Origin: Candida dubliniensis CD36
Lineage: Eukaryota > Ascomycota > Pichiomycetes > Serinales > Debaryomycetaceae
DNA length: 64,000 bases
Reading direction: 5' to 3'
Assembly: GCF_000026945.1 (NCBI RefSeq)
Contig: NC_012863.1
Span: 248,001-312,000, forward strand
This document shows, one piece after another, positions 1 to 11,149 of the stretch (positions are counted from its first letter, which is position 1; every line of letters begins with the position of its first letter). The translations under genes and the position numbers were made by a program. The notes beneath the pieces were generated by a model. The model saw nothing but the letters and a program-made list of their open reading frames with translations. It was not told the origin of the DNA and ran no database searches.

Positions 1-1281
1 TTTGCTTAAAGTTGATAATAAAGTTCCAGAAAATTAATTTTATGAAGTATTCCTAGGTTTTATTAATTAGATATTACGACGGATAATATAGGTTGCTCTA
101 ACTTTCTATAGATTCGAAGCTAATTATCAGTATGTAATAATTGAAAGTAATAAAAAAATATGAATTGTTTTTTTTTACAAAGAGAAGTAGTATATAATAG
201 AGAATAATAAAATAACAATTATAAAGGATTCGTTCAACTCCCTGGAGTTGAATTCAAAAGGACTGCACATAAAATATTGCAGATCCTGTTTTACAACATG
301 GTTTAGTGGTTTAGTGGTTTAGTGGTGGTGATGGTGATGGTGATAAGAAAAGTTTTCATTGTTAATAGAATAAAGAGATCGACCATTTTATCCATTCTCT
401 CTAACAAAAAGGAATGATTAATCTATTCATACATGTACATACATACATACATACATACATAAATATCAAACCTCCACAATTTAGGAATTCAAGTGTATAT
501 ATATTCATTGTTGATCGTTGATAAGAAACTATCTATATGGGTAAAACTATTCCATATTCCAAGCAGTTTAATGAAATCTATAATATAAATTCATATAAAT
601 TCAATTCTAATTATGTCTTAATTCTTAATTCTTATAATCAGTGCTGCCAGATTCACCTTTTAAATACTTATTAGTTAACTCAACCAAAGAATATAAATTT
701 TTCTTTGAGTTATTATTCTCTACTCTTCCTCCTTTTATTATTATTATTGTTAATCATTAATTATTGATAAATTTCATCTATAATAATACAATGGAACTTA
801 ACTCATTATATTCACTTTATCAACTTTATCAACTATATCAAAAATACCTACATGTATTAGTATTAGTATTAGTATTATTATAGCATTCTTGATCATTAAG
901 GTCACGTGCAAGCAAGTTTTTTGGAAATTTCCTTGAACTTTCCTTGAACTTTCCCTACTAAAACAAAAGATCTCTCTTTCTCTCTCTCTCTCACTCTCTC
1001 TCAAAAAAAAAAAAAGCAAAACTATACCCCATTTACCACTTATCTTGTAAATAGAATTTTTGTATAATAAAGCATTATCACCAATATTATTTCATTAAAC
1101 CAAAAAAAGCCAAAAAAAAAAGGCTTAATTGCAATTGCAATTGCAAATGAATCTTTATTCAAGATATAAAGTTGTTGTTGTTGACGACCGTTATTTTGTT
1201 TTTTTTTTTTTTTCTTTTCTTTTCTTTTTTCTTTATGGGAAGTAAGTAATTACAAACCTTCCTTCCTTCCCCCTCCCCGCA

Positions 1282-1291
1282 GTCACGTGAC
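1282..1291. promoter_or_regulatory. Palindromic E-box GTCACGTGAC
   Basis: This is a perfect 10-base palindrome with a CACGTG core, the site type bound by bHLH factors such as Cbf1 in yeasts. A second CACGTG lies at 903-908. Both are more than 3 kb upstream of CAS5, so the target gene is uncertain and could lie to the left of the window. Confidence 0.3.
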
Positions 1292-2866
1292 ATGATGACA
1301 ATATCTATTCAATTTTAAATGCCGATAAATAATTATTATTAATGTATTGCATGTATGTATAAATGGGGGGGATTAGATGGAATTATGTTTCAAAGAGCTG
1401 TGGTGGTGCGGGTAGAGAGAGAGAGAGAGAAACATGAAATTTGCCAATGTTTTTGAGACGCGTCTCGAAACAAACAAAGATCGACACAAGAAAAGAAATT
1501 GTTCTAGACCTTTACTCTACCGAGGAATATATTGTATTGTATGGTGAACTTCTTCATATGAGTTGATAAATCCGCCTTTAGTACATATAGGGGCGGCAAA
1601 TGAAAATTTAGCCAAAAAAAAAAAAAAAAAAACTAAAGATTATATACAAGAAACCGCTAATACAATTACAATTACTACTATTACTACTACTTCTATAAAT
1701 ATCGGGTATTGTTCTATATTTAGTTACTCCTATTGTTATTATTGTTGTTGTTGTTGTTGCTGTGGTGGTGGTGATTAGTTGCAGTTTTAACTTCTTCGTC
1801 TTCTTCTTCTCCTTTAATCCGCGTGATCTGATAATGTCTTGTCTTGTGTTTGGTACACGACATTTGCCTATTGGGTAGAGAGAAAGAAACTGGGCTGAGT
1901 TTGTTAATAGATCAGAATAATCCATTAATTCTTTCTTTTTCTTAGTTGAGAATATTCTCTCTTTTTTTTTCTTTCTTTTTTTTTTACCTAATTAGGTTAA
2001 ATTAAGTTAAGTTAAGTTAAGGTATATATTAGTTGATTAATTGAGTGTGTGTAATTTATGAGAATTTCTTGAAATGAAAGATATACGCTTAAGGTTCTTT
2101 CAGAATTAGGGTGTAAAATGGAATGTAAAAATAATTCCATTGCAAGTTGTTCAAGTGCAGTTAACTATGTATAAGTATAAGTATATGTATGCGTGTGTCT
2201 GTGTCTGTGTCTGTGTCAAAAAAAAGAAAGAAAGAAAGAAAGAATAAAAGATTGTGTTGATGTGTTGTGTATGTGTTGAGACGTGTGTGTGTGCCTAGTA
2301 TGTAATAAACGCGTCTCTCTCTCTTTCTTTCTCCTGCATAATGAAACTTGTATTTTTCTTTTTCTTTCTTTTCTTTCTTGCTGTGATTTTGTTTCATCAA
2401 TTGGGGGCGGAAAGTGTTTTAGTTTTTAAATTGTTTTTCCATGCTTCAAATATTCTTATTCTTATTATCTATTGTTATTATCTTATAATAGGATACAATA
2501 GATTAAACCACATCACATACTCTCTCTTTCTCTTTCTTACACACAAACAATTAATTGTTGTTATTGTTGTTATTGTTGTTGTTTTTTTTGGGTTCTTTGC
2601 TGGTTGGAGCTGGATTCGTTTCTCTTAATTGTTTGATATTGTGATTTGATCAAATAATTTCGGGTATTTTATCCATCCGTAATACAATAGAATAAAACTG
2701 TAGCAACAGTTAAAAAAAAAAAAGAATTCTGTAAGATCTAAATAGGTTGTTGTTGTTCTTGTTCTTGTTGTTACTTGCTGGAATTCTCAAACATGAAAAG
2801 TTGTGAACTGAGACTTGGTTTTGATTTTGAATGTAAAAACTCGCCCTTTCCCTCCCCCTCTCCCCC

Positions 2867-2904
2867 AATCAAATCAAATCAAATCAAATCAAATCAAATC
2901 AAAT
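2867..2904. repeat. AATCA pentanucleotide microsatellite
   Basis: Seven to eight perfect tandem copies of a 5-base unit lie in the CAS5 upstream region. It is non-coding and likely length-polymorphic. Confidence 0.85.
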
Positions 2905-4450
2905 TAAAAAAGGTCTAGTAAATTAATATAACTTATAAATTCAAAACTAAGAATATATATTTACAAAAAGAGAATAGAAGAAGAAGAAGAGAATAAATAA
3001 CTAAATATAGTGGAAATATGTAAGAATAATTAAAAAAAAAAAAGAGAGATATTGCAAACTAAAATAGATAGTAATAATAATAATAATAGATAATAATGGT
3101 ACGAGTGAAGAATTGGTTTTTAAAATAAAGAAAGAAAGAAAAAGTGGGCTGAAATTGTATTATAGTACTAGTTCAATACCTAACCACCCATCCACCCACT
3201 CACCACTACCACCACTCACCAGCAATACTGGTAAAAGAAGTAAGAGTAATAACACAAAATTAACTAAACCCATTTAAAACTTCTTTCAATTTTTCAATCT
3301 TCAACTTTTCAATGTTTTAGGCATCACACACACAACACATACACAACACATACATTTCTCATTTCATTACATACAAAATAATTAAAACACGAACTTGAAA
3401 TTTTTTATTTTTATTTTCAATTTTCAACTACTATTTCTTTCTTTCTAATCTTTCTTTTTAATCTTTCTTTAACTTAGTTTGATTAATTTCAATTATTGAT
3501 ATCTTTTCCATTTATCTACCATTTTACCCACCATCAATAACATCACATCACATCACATCATCTTAATCTAAATTCTTTTTTTTTTTAACTTTTTTTCTTT
3601 CTTTTACAAACTATCCATTGGAGAAAAGAAGAAGAAGAAGAAAATCATCAACAATTTTTTACCACCCAAACAACTCAACTCAACTCAACTCCAATCTAAT
3701 CTAATCTAACACCACTCACCCACTCACCCACTCACTCACTCACCCTCCCAACCCATTCAATATTAACTTATAAAGGATATTCTTCTCTTTTTTTTTTTTG
3801 AGTGGTGATTTTCTTGGTTTTTTACTTGTTGATTTATTGGATCTAAGTTTGCTTGTTTTTTCATTAATTGATTTAATTAGTACTTGTTTCCATTTACTTT
3901 TTGCTTGGATTTCTTAACCAATCAATTCTATTATTATTTGTCTATCTATCTATATAGTTAGCTAGTTTGGTTAGAAATTTTGACAGAAAACAACTACATT
4001 AACAACAACAAACAATCCAAGAAAAAAAAAAAAAAAATTTTTTCTTTTTTAAACAAACCCCAAGAACATTCCTATATAAGGTTTTCATTATTCATTATAA
4101 GCGGGTTATCAAGAATCAGACGAATCGTTTTTATTTTGTTGATTGTTTAAACTAGTCTCCCTTTAGTGAATTATTAATTAAACAAAGAGTTAGATACTAC
4201 AAAGTTATTTTTTTTTTGTTTCACTATCAATAACTCAAGAACATTTACACTTGATTAGATTTCACCTTTTTTTTTTGTTTTTGTTTTGATTTTACTGAAT
4301 GGTATTTTATTGTTGAAAATAATAGATACTATCAATCTTGCTATTTTTATTCCTATCCTATTTCAACAAAAAACAATCTATTTTGCTTTTCATTCATTCC
4401 TCCCTCCCTCCCTCCCTTTTAGTTGGTATATATAGACAATAACATATAAT

Positions 4451-7051
4451 ATGGAGAATTATTTATTAAGTTCGCCGACACAACTATCACAACCATATGA
4501 TGATGGTACAAATAGTTTACTATTTATGGATAATTACGAACTATCACAAAACTTGTCTCAACCTTTAGATCAACATTTACAATCACTACAACAACTGCAA
4601 CTGCAACTGCAAGCACAAGTACAAGTACAACAAGAACCACAACTGTTGAATCAACACCAACAATTACCTCAAATACAATCATTTCAACCGATGGTAAATA
4701 ACCAACAATATGTTCAAGAGACTTTCCAACAATTAAGTCAACAACAACAGCAACAACAACAGCAACAGCAACAGTTCCCACCATTTCAACAACCACAACT
4801 ACAACAACAATTTCAGTATCAGTATAGCCAACAACAACAACAACAACCAGGAACTATTGAAGAAGAAATGGTACCCATTAGTAACAATACTAATATTCAA
4901 ATAAGTAAATTTTTTGATGATAACAAGGATGATGAGGACAATGTCAATTCAGGTGGATTAAATGATTTCAATCATTCAAGAAATATATCACTTGATGACA
5001 CCACTATTACTGATTTGCATCGACGTGAAAATTCTATAAATCCACCTACAGGTTTACCTCATTCAATTTCCTCAAATACTATTTATTCATATTCTTCATT
5101 TGAATCGCCACAATCCCATATTCAATCACAACCACTGTATTCTCAAGGTTATTATAATCAAAACAGTTTATCAACCCCATTACGAAGAAATAAATCATAT
5201 TCCATATCATCAGTAACTTTCAATCAATCACCAGTCAATTTGGCAACAACAGCAATGAATAAAATTATGAAAACTCCTCTTCGAGGTCATTCACGATCGA
5301 GATCAAAAGTTGATACTAATACAGCCATTACTACTGCTATGAATTTAGGTCAAGCTACCAAATCTAATTCCACATCATCATATAATTCCACTTTGAATCC
5401 ATTTTATACTCCTTCACAACAATTATCTTCTACTGATGATGATGATATTACTACTCCATTACTTACTCCAGCAACAAAATTACGTACTTCAAAATCAACA
5501 TTTTTCAGTCCATTTAATAAGGATGATGTTGAAGATCAAGATGATGATGCTGTTAAACAATTGCGTAAAGCGAAATCTTATACTAGTTTGTTACGGAAAA
5601 AGAAAAGAGAAGATGGAACTCCTCTGAAGCAACAACAACTGCAACAACAACTGCAACAACAACAACAACAACAGCAGCAACAACAACAATCCCAACAAGG
5701 TCAACAATCATATAATGGTCAAATTCAAAATCTTTCATTTCCAAATTCATCATCACAACCTAAAATTGATTTATTAGCATATGATCAAAATCCAATGACA
5801 TCATATCCACCAATGGATAAAAATGTATTGAAAAATTTAAATCAATCAATTTCACCATTTAATAAATCAAAATTATCACCACCTCCAATTAATTTCCCTT
5901 CAATATCTATTGATTTAACTACTATTGCCACCAATAAATCAAATCCAACTTTACATAATAATTATAATGAAAATACTCCATTTAATTCTATCAATTCAAC
6001 TTCTGGTGGGTTATTACCTCCTATGGCCACTTTTACTGTTCCAACAATAATCAAAGAAGAAGTACAACAACAAGTACAACAACAAGTACAACAAGTACAA
6101 CAAGAAGAAGAAGAAGAAGAACAAATGGAGATAGATTCAATTGAATTGAATGAAAAGAATTCTGAATCATTATCATTATCATCATCAGCATCATTGGTGA
6201 GATCAATGAAAATGACTAATTTGGGAATACCTAATGATGAAAAAAAATCATTAAATGAAAATAAAAATGTTATAATTGATGATATTACTATTAATCAAGA
6301 GAAAAAGAGGAATTTAGTTATTAATGATGGTAATAAGAATGGGAATAAAAATAATAAAAAGATTAAAAAGAAAAACAAAAATAAGACTAAAGATAATAGC
6401 AATAAGAAGGGGAAAGTGATGATTGAGAGTGTTAATGTTAATGATAAAGATAAACATAAACATAAACATAAAGATAAAGATATAAATAACAAGAATGAAT
6501 GTCCTGTTAGTAGTAGTAGTAATGGTGATAAAACTAAAAACCATGTTAGAAGTAAAGTTGGCCATGATAATAGCAACAATGGCAATGGCAATGGCAACAA
6601 TGTACATAATGACGATAATTATGATGAAGACGGCGAAGACGGAGAAGATGGTGAAGATGGTGAAGACGACGATAATAATGATAATGATGATAATGATAAT
6701 GATGATGTTGTTGATGTTGATAATGATAATGATGATGATGATGATGATGATACAGTGACAATACCAATACCAGAAGATTTAAATGTCACAAAAGTCAAAG
6801 TTCGTAATAATCGATCGAAATCAAATGATAAATCAGATCCAAAGAAAAAACATAAATGTCCAATTTGTGAATCTAGATTTCAAAGACCAGAACATGTTAA
6901 ACGTCATCTTAAAAGTCATTCATCAGAAAAACCATTTGAATGTCAAATATTTAATTGTGGTAAACGATTTAATAGGAAAGATAATTTAAAAGCTCATTTG
7001 AAAAAAATTCATAAACTTTCAAAAGAACATGAAGAATTTACCAAAATATGA
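4451..7051 (+). CDS. CAS5: C2H2 zinc-finger transcription factor, cell-wall damage response
   Basis: An 866-codon ORF. Two C-terminal C2H2 fingers are visible: C803-x2-C806-x12-H819-x3-H823 and C831-x4-C836-x12-H849-x4-H854, joined by a linker close to the classical TGEKP type (SSEKPF). The rest is low complexity: glutamine tracts near residues 50-135 and 395-420, a Ser/Thr/Asn-rich middle, a Lys-rich stretch near 620-690 and a long acidic run near 725-770 just before the fingers. Finger position and gene order (next to AAT22) match C. albicans CAS5, a regulator of the transcriptional response to cell-wall stress such as echinocandins. The Gln tract near residue 50 contains CTG codons that the CUG clade would read as Ser. 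MSN4/MNL1-type factors have similar C-terminal finger pairs and are the main alternative. The symbol is from memory of synteny. Confidence 0.8.
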   Translation: MENYLLSSPTQLSQPYDDGTNSLLFMDNYELSQNLSQPLDQHLQSLQQLQLQLQAQVQVQQEPQLLNQHQQLPQIQSFQPMVNNQQYVQETFQQLSQQQQQQQQQQQQFPPFQQPQLQQQFQYQYSQQQQQQPGTIEEEMVPISNNTNIQISKFFDDNKDDEDNVNSGGLNDFNHSRNISLDDTTITDLHRRENSINPPTGLPHSISSNTIYSYSSFESPQSHIQSQPLYSQGYYNQNSLSTPLRRNKSYSISSVTFNQSPVNLATTAMNKIMKTPLRGHSRSRSKVDTNTAITTAMNLGQATKSNSTSSYNSTLNPFYTPSQQLSSTDDDDITTPLLTPATKLRTSKSTFFSPFNKDDVEDQDDDAVKQLRKAKSYTSLLRKKKREDGTPLKQQQLQQQLQQQQQQQQQQQQSQQGQQSYNGQIQNLSFPNSSSQPKIDLLAYDQNPMTSYPPMDKNVLKNLNQSISPFNKSKLSPPPINFPSISIDLTTIATNKSNPTLHNNYNENTPFNSINSTSGGLLPPMATFTVPTIIKEEVQQQVQQQVQQVQQEEEEEEQMEIDSIELNEKNSESLSLSSSASLVRSMKMTNLGIPNDEKKSLNENKNVIIDDITINQEKKRNLVINDGNKNGNKNNKKIKKKNKNKTKDNSNKKGKVMIESVNVNDKDKHKHKHKDKDINNKNECPVSSSSNGDKTKNHVRSKVGHDNSNNGNGNGNNVHNDDNYDEDGEDGEDGEDGEDDDNNDNDDNDNDDVVDVDNDNDDDDDDDTVTIPIPEDLNVTKVKVRNNRSKSNDKSDPKKKHKCPICESRFQRPEHVKRHLKSHSSEKPFECQIFNCGKRFNRKDNLKAHLKKIHKLSKEHEEFTKI

Positions 7052-7459
7052 AATATGAAATATGAAATTAAAAAAAAAAAAAAAGAAATTTATCAATCAA
7101 ACATATATACACACACACATATATATATGTATATATAAACATTATATAGACTATGCATTAAAAAGACAATATATATATATTTTTGTCAAGAAGAAGAAGA
7201 AGAAGAAGTACTAGTAGCTCATATATTACAATCAATTGTGATATGTTTTATTACAAACCAGATTGTCATTCACTTGTTATATTAATACTCCATAGTTATA
7301 CCATAATTTCATTAGGTATAAAAATAATTTTTTTTTTGATTTTTCCTTTTCCTTTTCCTTTGATATATCTTATTTATTATTTGTTTACCATATATTATTA
7401 TTTGATGTGTAAAAAAATATTTATATATTTATATATATATATATATATAAGTTAATATT
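7052..7459. other. Convergent intergenic region CAS5/AAT22
   Basis: This is the 3' region of two convergent genes. It holds AT and AC/TA dinucleotide runs (7105-7135, 7425-7450) and a GAA run near 7190. I see no RNA gene or credible ORF; the 90-codon frame at 7183 is a translation of these repeats. Confidence 0.6.
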
Positions 7460-8680
7460 TTAATCATAATTATATCTAACCACTTCATCAATTGCTTTAC
7501 AAAAATATTCGACATTTTGTTCATTTAAACCAGCAATATTAACTCTTCCAATACTAGTTGAATAAACATTATGATGAGAAATTAATCTTTGATTTTGTTG
7601 AGGAGTTAATCCACTATACCAAAATAATCCATTTTGTTGAATCACGGTTTGCCAATTACCTGGAGTTTTTAAATTAATTAAATTTTTATAAATTAATTGA
7701 CGTAAATTTTTTAATCTTTTTGTAACTTGATTAATTTCTTTAATCCATTGTAAATATAATTTTTCATTTTCAAAAATAATTTGTGCTAATCTTGCTGGAA
7801 ATGAAGGAGCAAATGAACATTCTTGACGGAAATTATTTATTAAAGTAGATTGAATATGATCAATATAATTTTCATCTTGAATTATAACATGTAAAGCACC
7901 TAATCTTTCACCATATAATCCCATATTTTTCAGAAATGATTGAGCAACAACAAATTCAATTTGATTATCATACATATATCTAAGTATCCAAGAATCTTTA
8001 ATTAAATCACCACTAGAAAATCCTAAATATGCTGTATCCATTAATATTAAATGATCATATTGTTTAATTAATTTAATAATTTCAATCCATTGTTGTTGAT
8101 TAAAATCTGCTCCAGTTGGATTATGACAACATGTTTGAAATATAAATACTGAATTTTTTGGAGCTTTTTCTAATGTTTGTTTAATTTCATTAAAATTGAT
8201 TCCTCCATCATTATCATTATTATTATTATAATATTCATAAGTATTAATTTCCCCATTAATTTGTTTAATCATTGGAATATAATTCAGCCATGTTGGTAAA
8301 CCTACATAAAAATTTTTATATCCTGCTTCTTTAAAAAATAATAATCCCATATGAATAGCTCCTGTACCAGCAATAGTTTGAATAGAAGCAATATTTTTTT
8401 TATAAATTTCACCAAATAATAATTGTTTTGATCCATTAATAAATTCTTTAATACCACTCATAGTAGTATAATTATGACCATAATTTTTTTCATTATGATA
8501 AATTTCTTTAGCTTGATTTATTGATGGGAATGTATATAATGATCCATCAGATGATTTATAAATCCCAATACTAACATCAAGTTTATTAGGTGATTGATCT
8601 TGTTGATATTGAGTTAATGTTTTAATAATTGGATCGGGTTCTTCTTTAGTTAAATGAGTGAATTTGGATTTAATTGTCAT
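7460..8680 (-). CDS. AAT22: Aspartate aminotransferase (PLP fold type I)
   Basis: A 406-residue ORF, the usual length of a cytosolic or peroxisomal aspartate aminotransferase. It catalyses reversible amino transfer between aspartate/2-oxoglutarate and oxaloacetate/glutamate. Key residues sit at the family spacing: N187 in CHNPTG, D215 and Y218 in MDTAY, the PLP-binding K251 in SFLKNMGLYGER, R259, and the substrate-carboxylate Arg R379 in SIGRVNIAGL. There is no obvious N-terminal mitochondrial presequence, so a non-mitochondrial isozyme is likely. The last three residues (NYD) are not a standard PTS1. The gene lies convergent to CAS5, as I recall for AAT22 in C. albicans. Enzyme family is certain; the exact paralogue name is from memory. 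Confidence 0.85.
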   Translation of the reverse strand: MTIKSKFTHLTKEEPDPIIKTLTQYQQDQSPNKLDVSIGIYKSSDGSLYTFPSINQAKEIYHNEKNYGHNYTTMSGIKEFINGSKQLLFGEIYKKNIASIQTIAGTGAIHMGLLFFKEAGYKNFYVGLPTWLNYIPMIKQINGEINTYEYYNNNNDNDGGINFNEIKQTLEKAPKNSVFIFQTCCHNPTGADFNQQQWIEIIKLIKQYDHLILMDTAYLGFSSGDLIKDSWILRYMYDNQIEFVVAQSFLKNMGLYGERLGALHVIIQDENYIDHIQSTLINNFRQECSFAPSFPARLAQIIFENEKLYLQWIKEINQVTKRLKNLRQLIYKNLINLKTPGNWQTVIQQNGLFWYSGLTPQQNQRLISHHNVYSTSIGRVNIAGLNEQNVEYFCKAIDEVVRYNYD

Positions 8681-9023
8681 TTTTCTTTTTATTTTTTGAT
8701 ACTAGAAGAGGGGGGGGAGGGCAGGGGTTTGATTGTTGTTATTCCAGGAAGAAAAAAAAAAGAAAAAAAAAATGTGTCAACTGAGTTATGGAATTTTAAA
8801 TCCACTTTATATAATTGTTGGAAATAGTAGTTTTAAAACTGTTGATCTTTTTTTTTTTTTGGGGGGGAGGGGGGAGAAGTGGTGGTGGAGGATGCACGAG
8901 AGGAGAAAAAAAAAAATTTTTTCAACCGGTGCGGCGTGATTTTTCAATAACCGCTTATTCCCGAGAATCAACAACAGCAACATAATGTTGAAAAATAAAT
9001 TAAATTCAAAAAAAAAAATTAAC
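8681..9023. other. AAT22 upstream region
   Basis: The stretch contains G-runs (8710-8718, 8861-8875) and several A/T homopolymers, with no credible ORF. It serves as the AAT22 promoter on the minus strand and as 3' flank of the tRNA gene. Confidence 0.5.
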
Positions 9024-9104
9024 GACAACTGCAGGACTCGAACCTGCGCGGGCAAAGCCCAAAAGATTTCAAGTCTTTCTCCTTAACCGCTCGGACAAGT
9101 TGCC
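9024..9104 (-). tRNA. tRNA-Ser (anticodon UGA)
   Basis: On the minus strand the 5' end GGCAACT pairs with AGTTGTC at the 3' end, with one G-U pair. The anticodon stem AAAGA/TCTTT encloses the loop CTTGAAA, giving anticodon TGA (reads UCA, Ser). A GGGCTTTGCCC variable arm, typical of class II tRNAs, and a T arm with GGTTCGAGTCC follow. No intron and no encoded CCA are seen. It is not the CUG-decoding tRNA-Ser(CAG), whose anticodon would be CAG. LTR-like sequence starts 14 bases beyond the tRNA 5' end, the position preferred by Ty1/Ty3-type integration. Confidence 0.93.
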
Positions 9105-9269
9105 AAATTCGTAAATTTTGTTGTATAATGAGCCTCCCTCCGTCGCACTGACAATAGCATTATCATGTTATTGTGTAAGGACGATCTCTGATCGTCTAAG
9201 GTATTTACTTATTCACACTTTCGGTGGAAACTCGTCAACGAGTTTCTGATATTATTATTTTGGTTGTTT

Positions 9270-9300
9270 CAGAGTGATCTGATGACTCCTCGTCACTCTG
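9270..9300. repeat. LTR module inverted repeat, copy 1
   Basis: CAGAGTGA at 9270-9277 pairs with TCACTCTG at 9293-9300. The diverged copy at about 10272-10300 keeps the arms, and both are followed by the same TTTTCGGTCTAT sequence, as expected for related LTR promoters. Confidence 0.6.
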
Positions 9301-10457
9301 CTTTTCGGTCTATATAAGGGTTCTAATTTCCCTTATCTTTTTATATATATATTTTGGATTTAGTTAGTTAGTGAATCAGTCAAGTTTAAGTTTAGTTTAG
9401 TTTTAGTTTGAATAATAAGGATCACAGTTAGAAGTTACGTTAGTGGTTCCCCATTCTAGATTCCCAGTATTTATCAATATCAATAACCCACATCACATTC
9501 TAGGCAGGAAACACATTAAAATTTTTTTTTGTATATTCAACCCTTCCTGAGTATTCTGATTTGGTTTATATTAGTTTTATTAATATCGTTTGTTTATTGG
9601 TTTGACGATTCGTCGTTTATATTATTTATCTATTTCTATTTTCGGTGGTTTTTGTTGAATAGAATGATGCTCGCCATTAGTAACCGTCGAGTTATCAGCA
9701 GATTGATTAGGTAAAGACATCTCCAATTGATAATATATTCGTTGATTCTTCTATAAACTTTTCTCTACAAATGACAGACCATTTGTCCTCTTTATATATT
9801 CAGCTTTCTCGTCAAAAGCTTTTACTTCGTCTAATCCTTTATATGTTCGAAAACAGGCTGTGTAACAGACAATAGGTAAAGCTTATTCTATTGTTTGTTT
9901 CACCTTGGTGTTTTGAGATTACTGAAAAAGGAAATATTCTACTAATACGGTTCTCGTCAATGATATTACGACGAACCATCGTCAGTGGAATTCTACTATA
10001 AATATATGGTAGAATCCTCATTAGATAGATTTTATATATTTCTTTGTAAGCTAAGCTTTAATACTATAAGACACCTTTCACCTACGCAGGTATCGCTACT
10101 GACTTCTTTATAATTATATCATATTTCATTTGTTATACTCGTCAATTCATTGTTATACTTTGTACTAGATTTGATTACACGATGAGGATTACTCTCATAT
10201 TTCAACAGTTTTGTCAAGAAGCTCGTTTCCCGACTTCTTGATGTTAATTAATTAATTAGTTAGTTAGTTTTCAGAGTGGTGTGACCTATCTCGTCACTCT
10301 AATTTTCGGTCTATTTAAAGGGTCCTAATTTCCTTTAAACTTTTAATTAATTAAAAAAAAAAAAAAAAGAAATGTTTTAAAAAGGTATTGTCCCTCACCT
10401 TTTTTACTTGTTTGTATGCTTACTACTATTCCAAATCTATAAGAAAAGGAATAGACG

Positions 10458-10487
10458 AGGAATTCTACTATATATAGGAGAATTCCT
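10458..10487. repeat. Perfect inverted repeat around a TATA core
   Basis: AGGAATTCT at 10458-10466 and AGAATTCCT at 10479-10487 flank a TATATA core. A related copy with imperfect arms lies at 9987-10017. Confidence 0.6.
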
Positions 10488-10690
10488 GCTACAAGTCAAA
10501 GGCGATACCCACTATCGGTGGTTGAGTATGTGGTACTATCTTGATTTAAGGGTTCCATCTTCCTCGCGGAGGTCAAAACTGTTGTTTTAAAGATATCCTT
10601 TTAATTACAGCACCCAAAATAAGTTTTTGTTAGTCCTGATAACCTCATTAACATATAGAAGAAGACGAAAGTCTTTTTTACTAACCCAAC

Positions 10691-11149
10691 TAAGAATATA
10701 GCTATTAATTAAGTTTATACAGAAATATATGTACACACAATTTAGTTATTATTTATTATCTATTAATTAATTACTTATTCATCTCTCTTAAGAATAACTA
10801 TATGATACTACATACATTCTAACAGTTAAATCCCTTTAACCATCGACATGACATTCTTCCTGATCAACCAAAGTGTTGTCCAAATTGTCACCAGTGTGTA
10901 ATGAAAAATTGCTGATTTTTATATCATCACAATTTATATTTCTTCATTTTCCAAATCTTATCAATTAAAATAATACAATAAATATAAATGCACTTGCGTA
11001 TTTAAAAAAATATATAGTTTGTAGTTGTAGTTTGTTCTTTATACGTATTAGAGAATTGCAAGAGTTTTATACAAATTTAGTTTGGTTTTTTGAACCAAAT
11101 AATTTTTCTTTTTTTTTTTTTTTTTCTGTATATTCTAACCCACCTCTTT
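10691..11149. other. Downstream flank of the GH17 gene
   Basis: AT-rich sequence with TAAT/TATT runs and a poly(T) near 11110-11125. No gene or RNA is seen. Sequence near 10810-10900 has fewer simple repeats and may be more LTR debris. Confidence 0.4.

Larger units (their letters stand above)
1..4450. other. Long gene-free region upstream of CAS5
   Basis: No ORF here looks like a gene. Open frames at 798-1019, 1563-1925 and 2161-2628 are translations of poly(T), CT, TTG or GAA repeats. The region holds many microsatellites: CATA near 430-470, CT near 970-1005, GTCTGT near 2195-2217, AATCA near 2867-2904, CTCAC near 3715-3745, and pyrimidine-rich runs up to the CAS5 start. Two CACGTG E-boxes are present at 903-908 and 1284-1289. 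Transcription-factor genes in Candida often have long upstream regions and long 5' leaders, so much of this may be CAS5 promoter or leader. The gene to the left is outside the window. Confidence 0.6.
9119..10690. mobile_element. Decayed LTR-retrotransposon remnants next to a tRNA gene
   Basis: The stretch starts with TGTTGTATAATG, a plausible LTR TG end, 14 bases from the tRNA 5' end. Two diverged copies of one module are visible at about 9268-9336 and 10270-10338: an inverted repeat CAGAGTG...CACTCTG, then TTTTCGGTCTAT(A/T)TAA and GGGT(T/C)CTAATTTCC. A second pair of modules (9987-10017 and 10458-10487) shares GGAATTCTACTATA within an imperfect or perfect palindrome around a TATA-like core. 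No gag/pol ORF survives; open frames are 60 codons or less. Outer limits are approximate. These are best read as fragments of more than one LTR insertion, one inside or beside another. The family name is not assigned. Confidence 0.5.

Noticed and set aside
430..470. Regular short repeats that could suggest a CRISPR array
   Set aside because: Simple tandem microsatellites without spacers in a eukaryotic genome.
798..2628. Five frames of 71-105 codons upstream of CAS5
   Set aside because: Composed of microsatellite translations (SERERERE, TTTTIT, KKKKK, DTDTDT); no protein-like stretch.
6295..6767. Frames rich in Leu, Ile, His or Met over the CAS5 acidic and Lys-rich region
   Set aside because: Shadows of GAT/AAT/AAA repeats in CAS5; no independent start context or conserved sequence.
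9529..10590. Small frames of 60-61 codons in the LTR region
   Set aside because: No match to gag, protease, reverse transcriptase or integrase motifs; probably chance frames in decayed LTR sequence.
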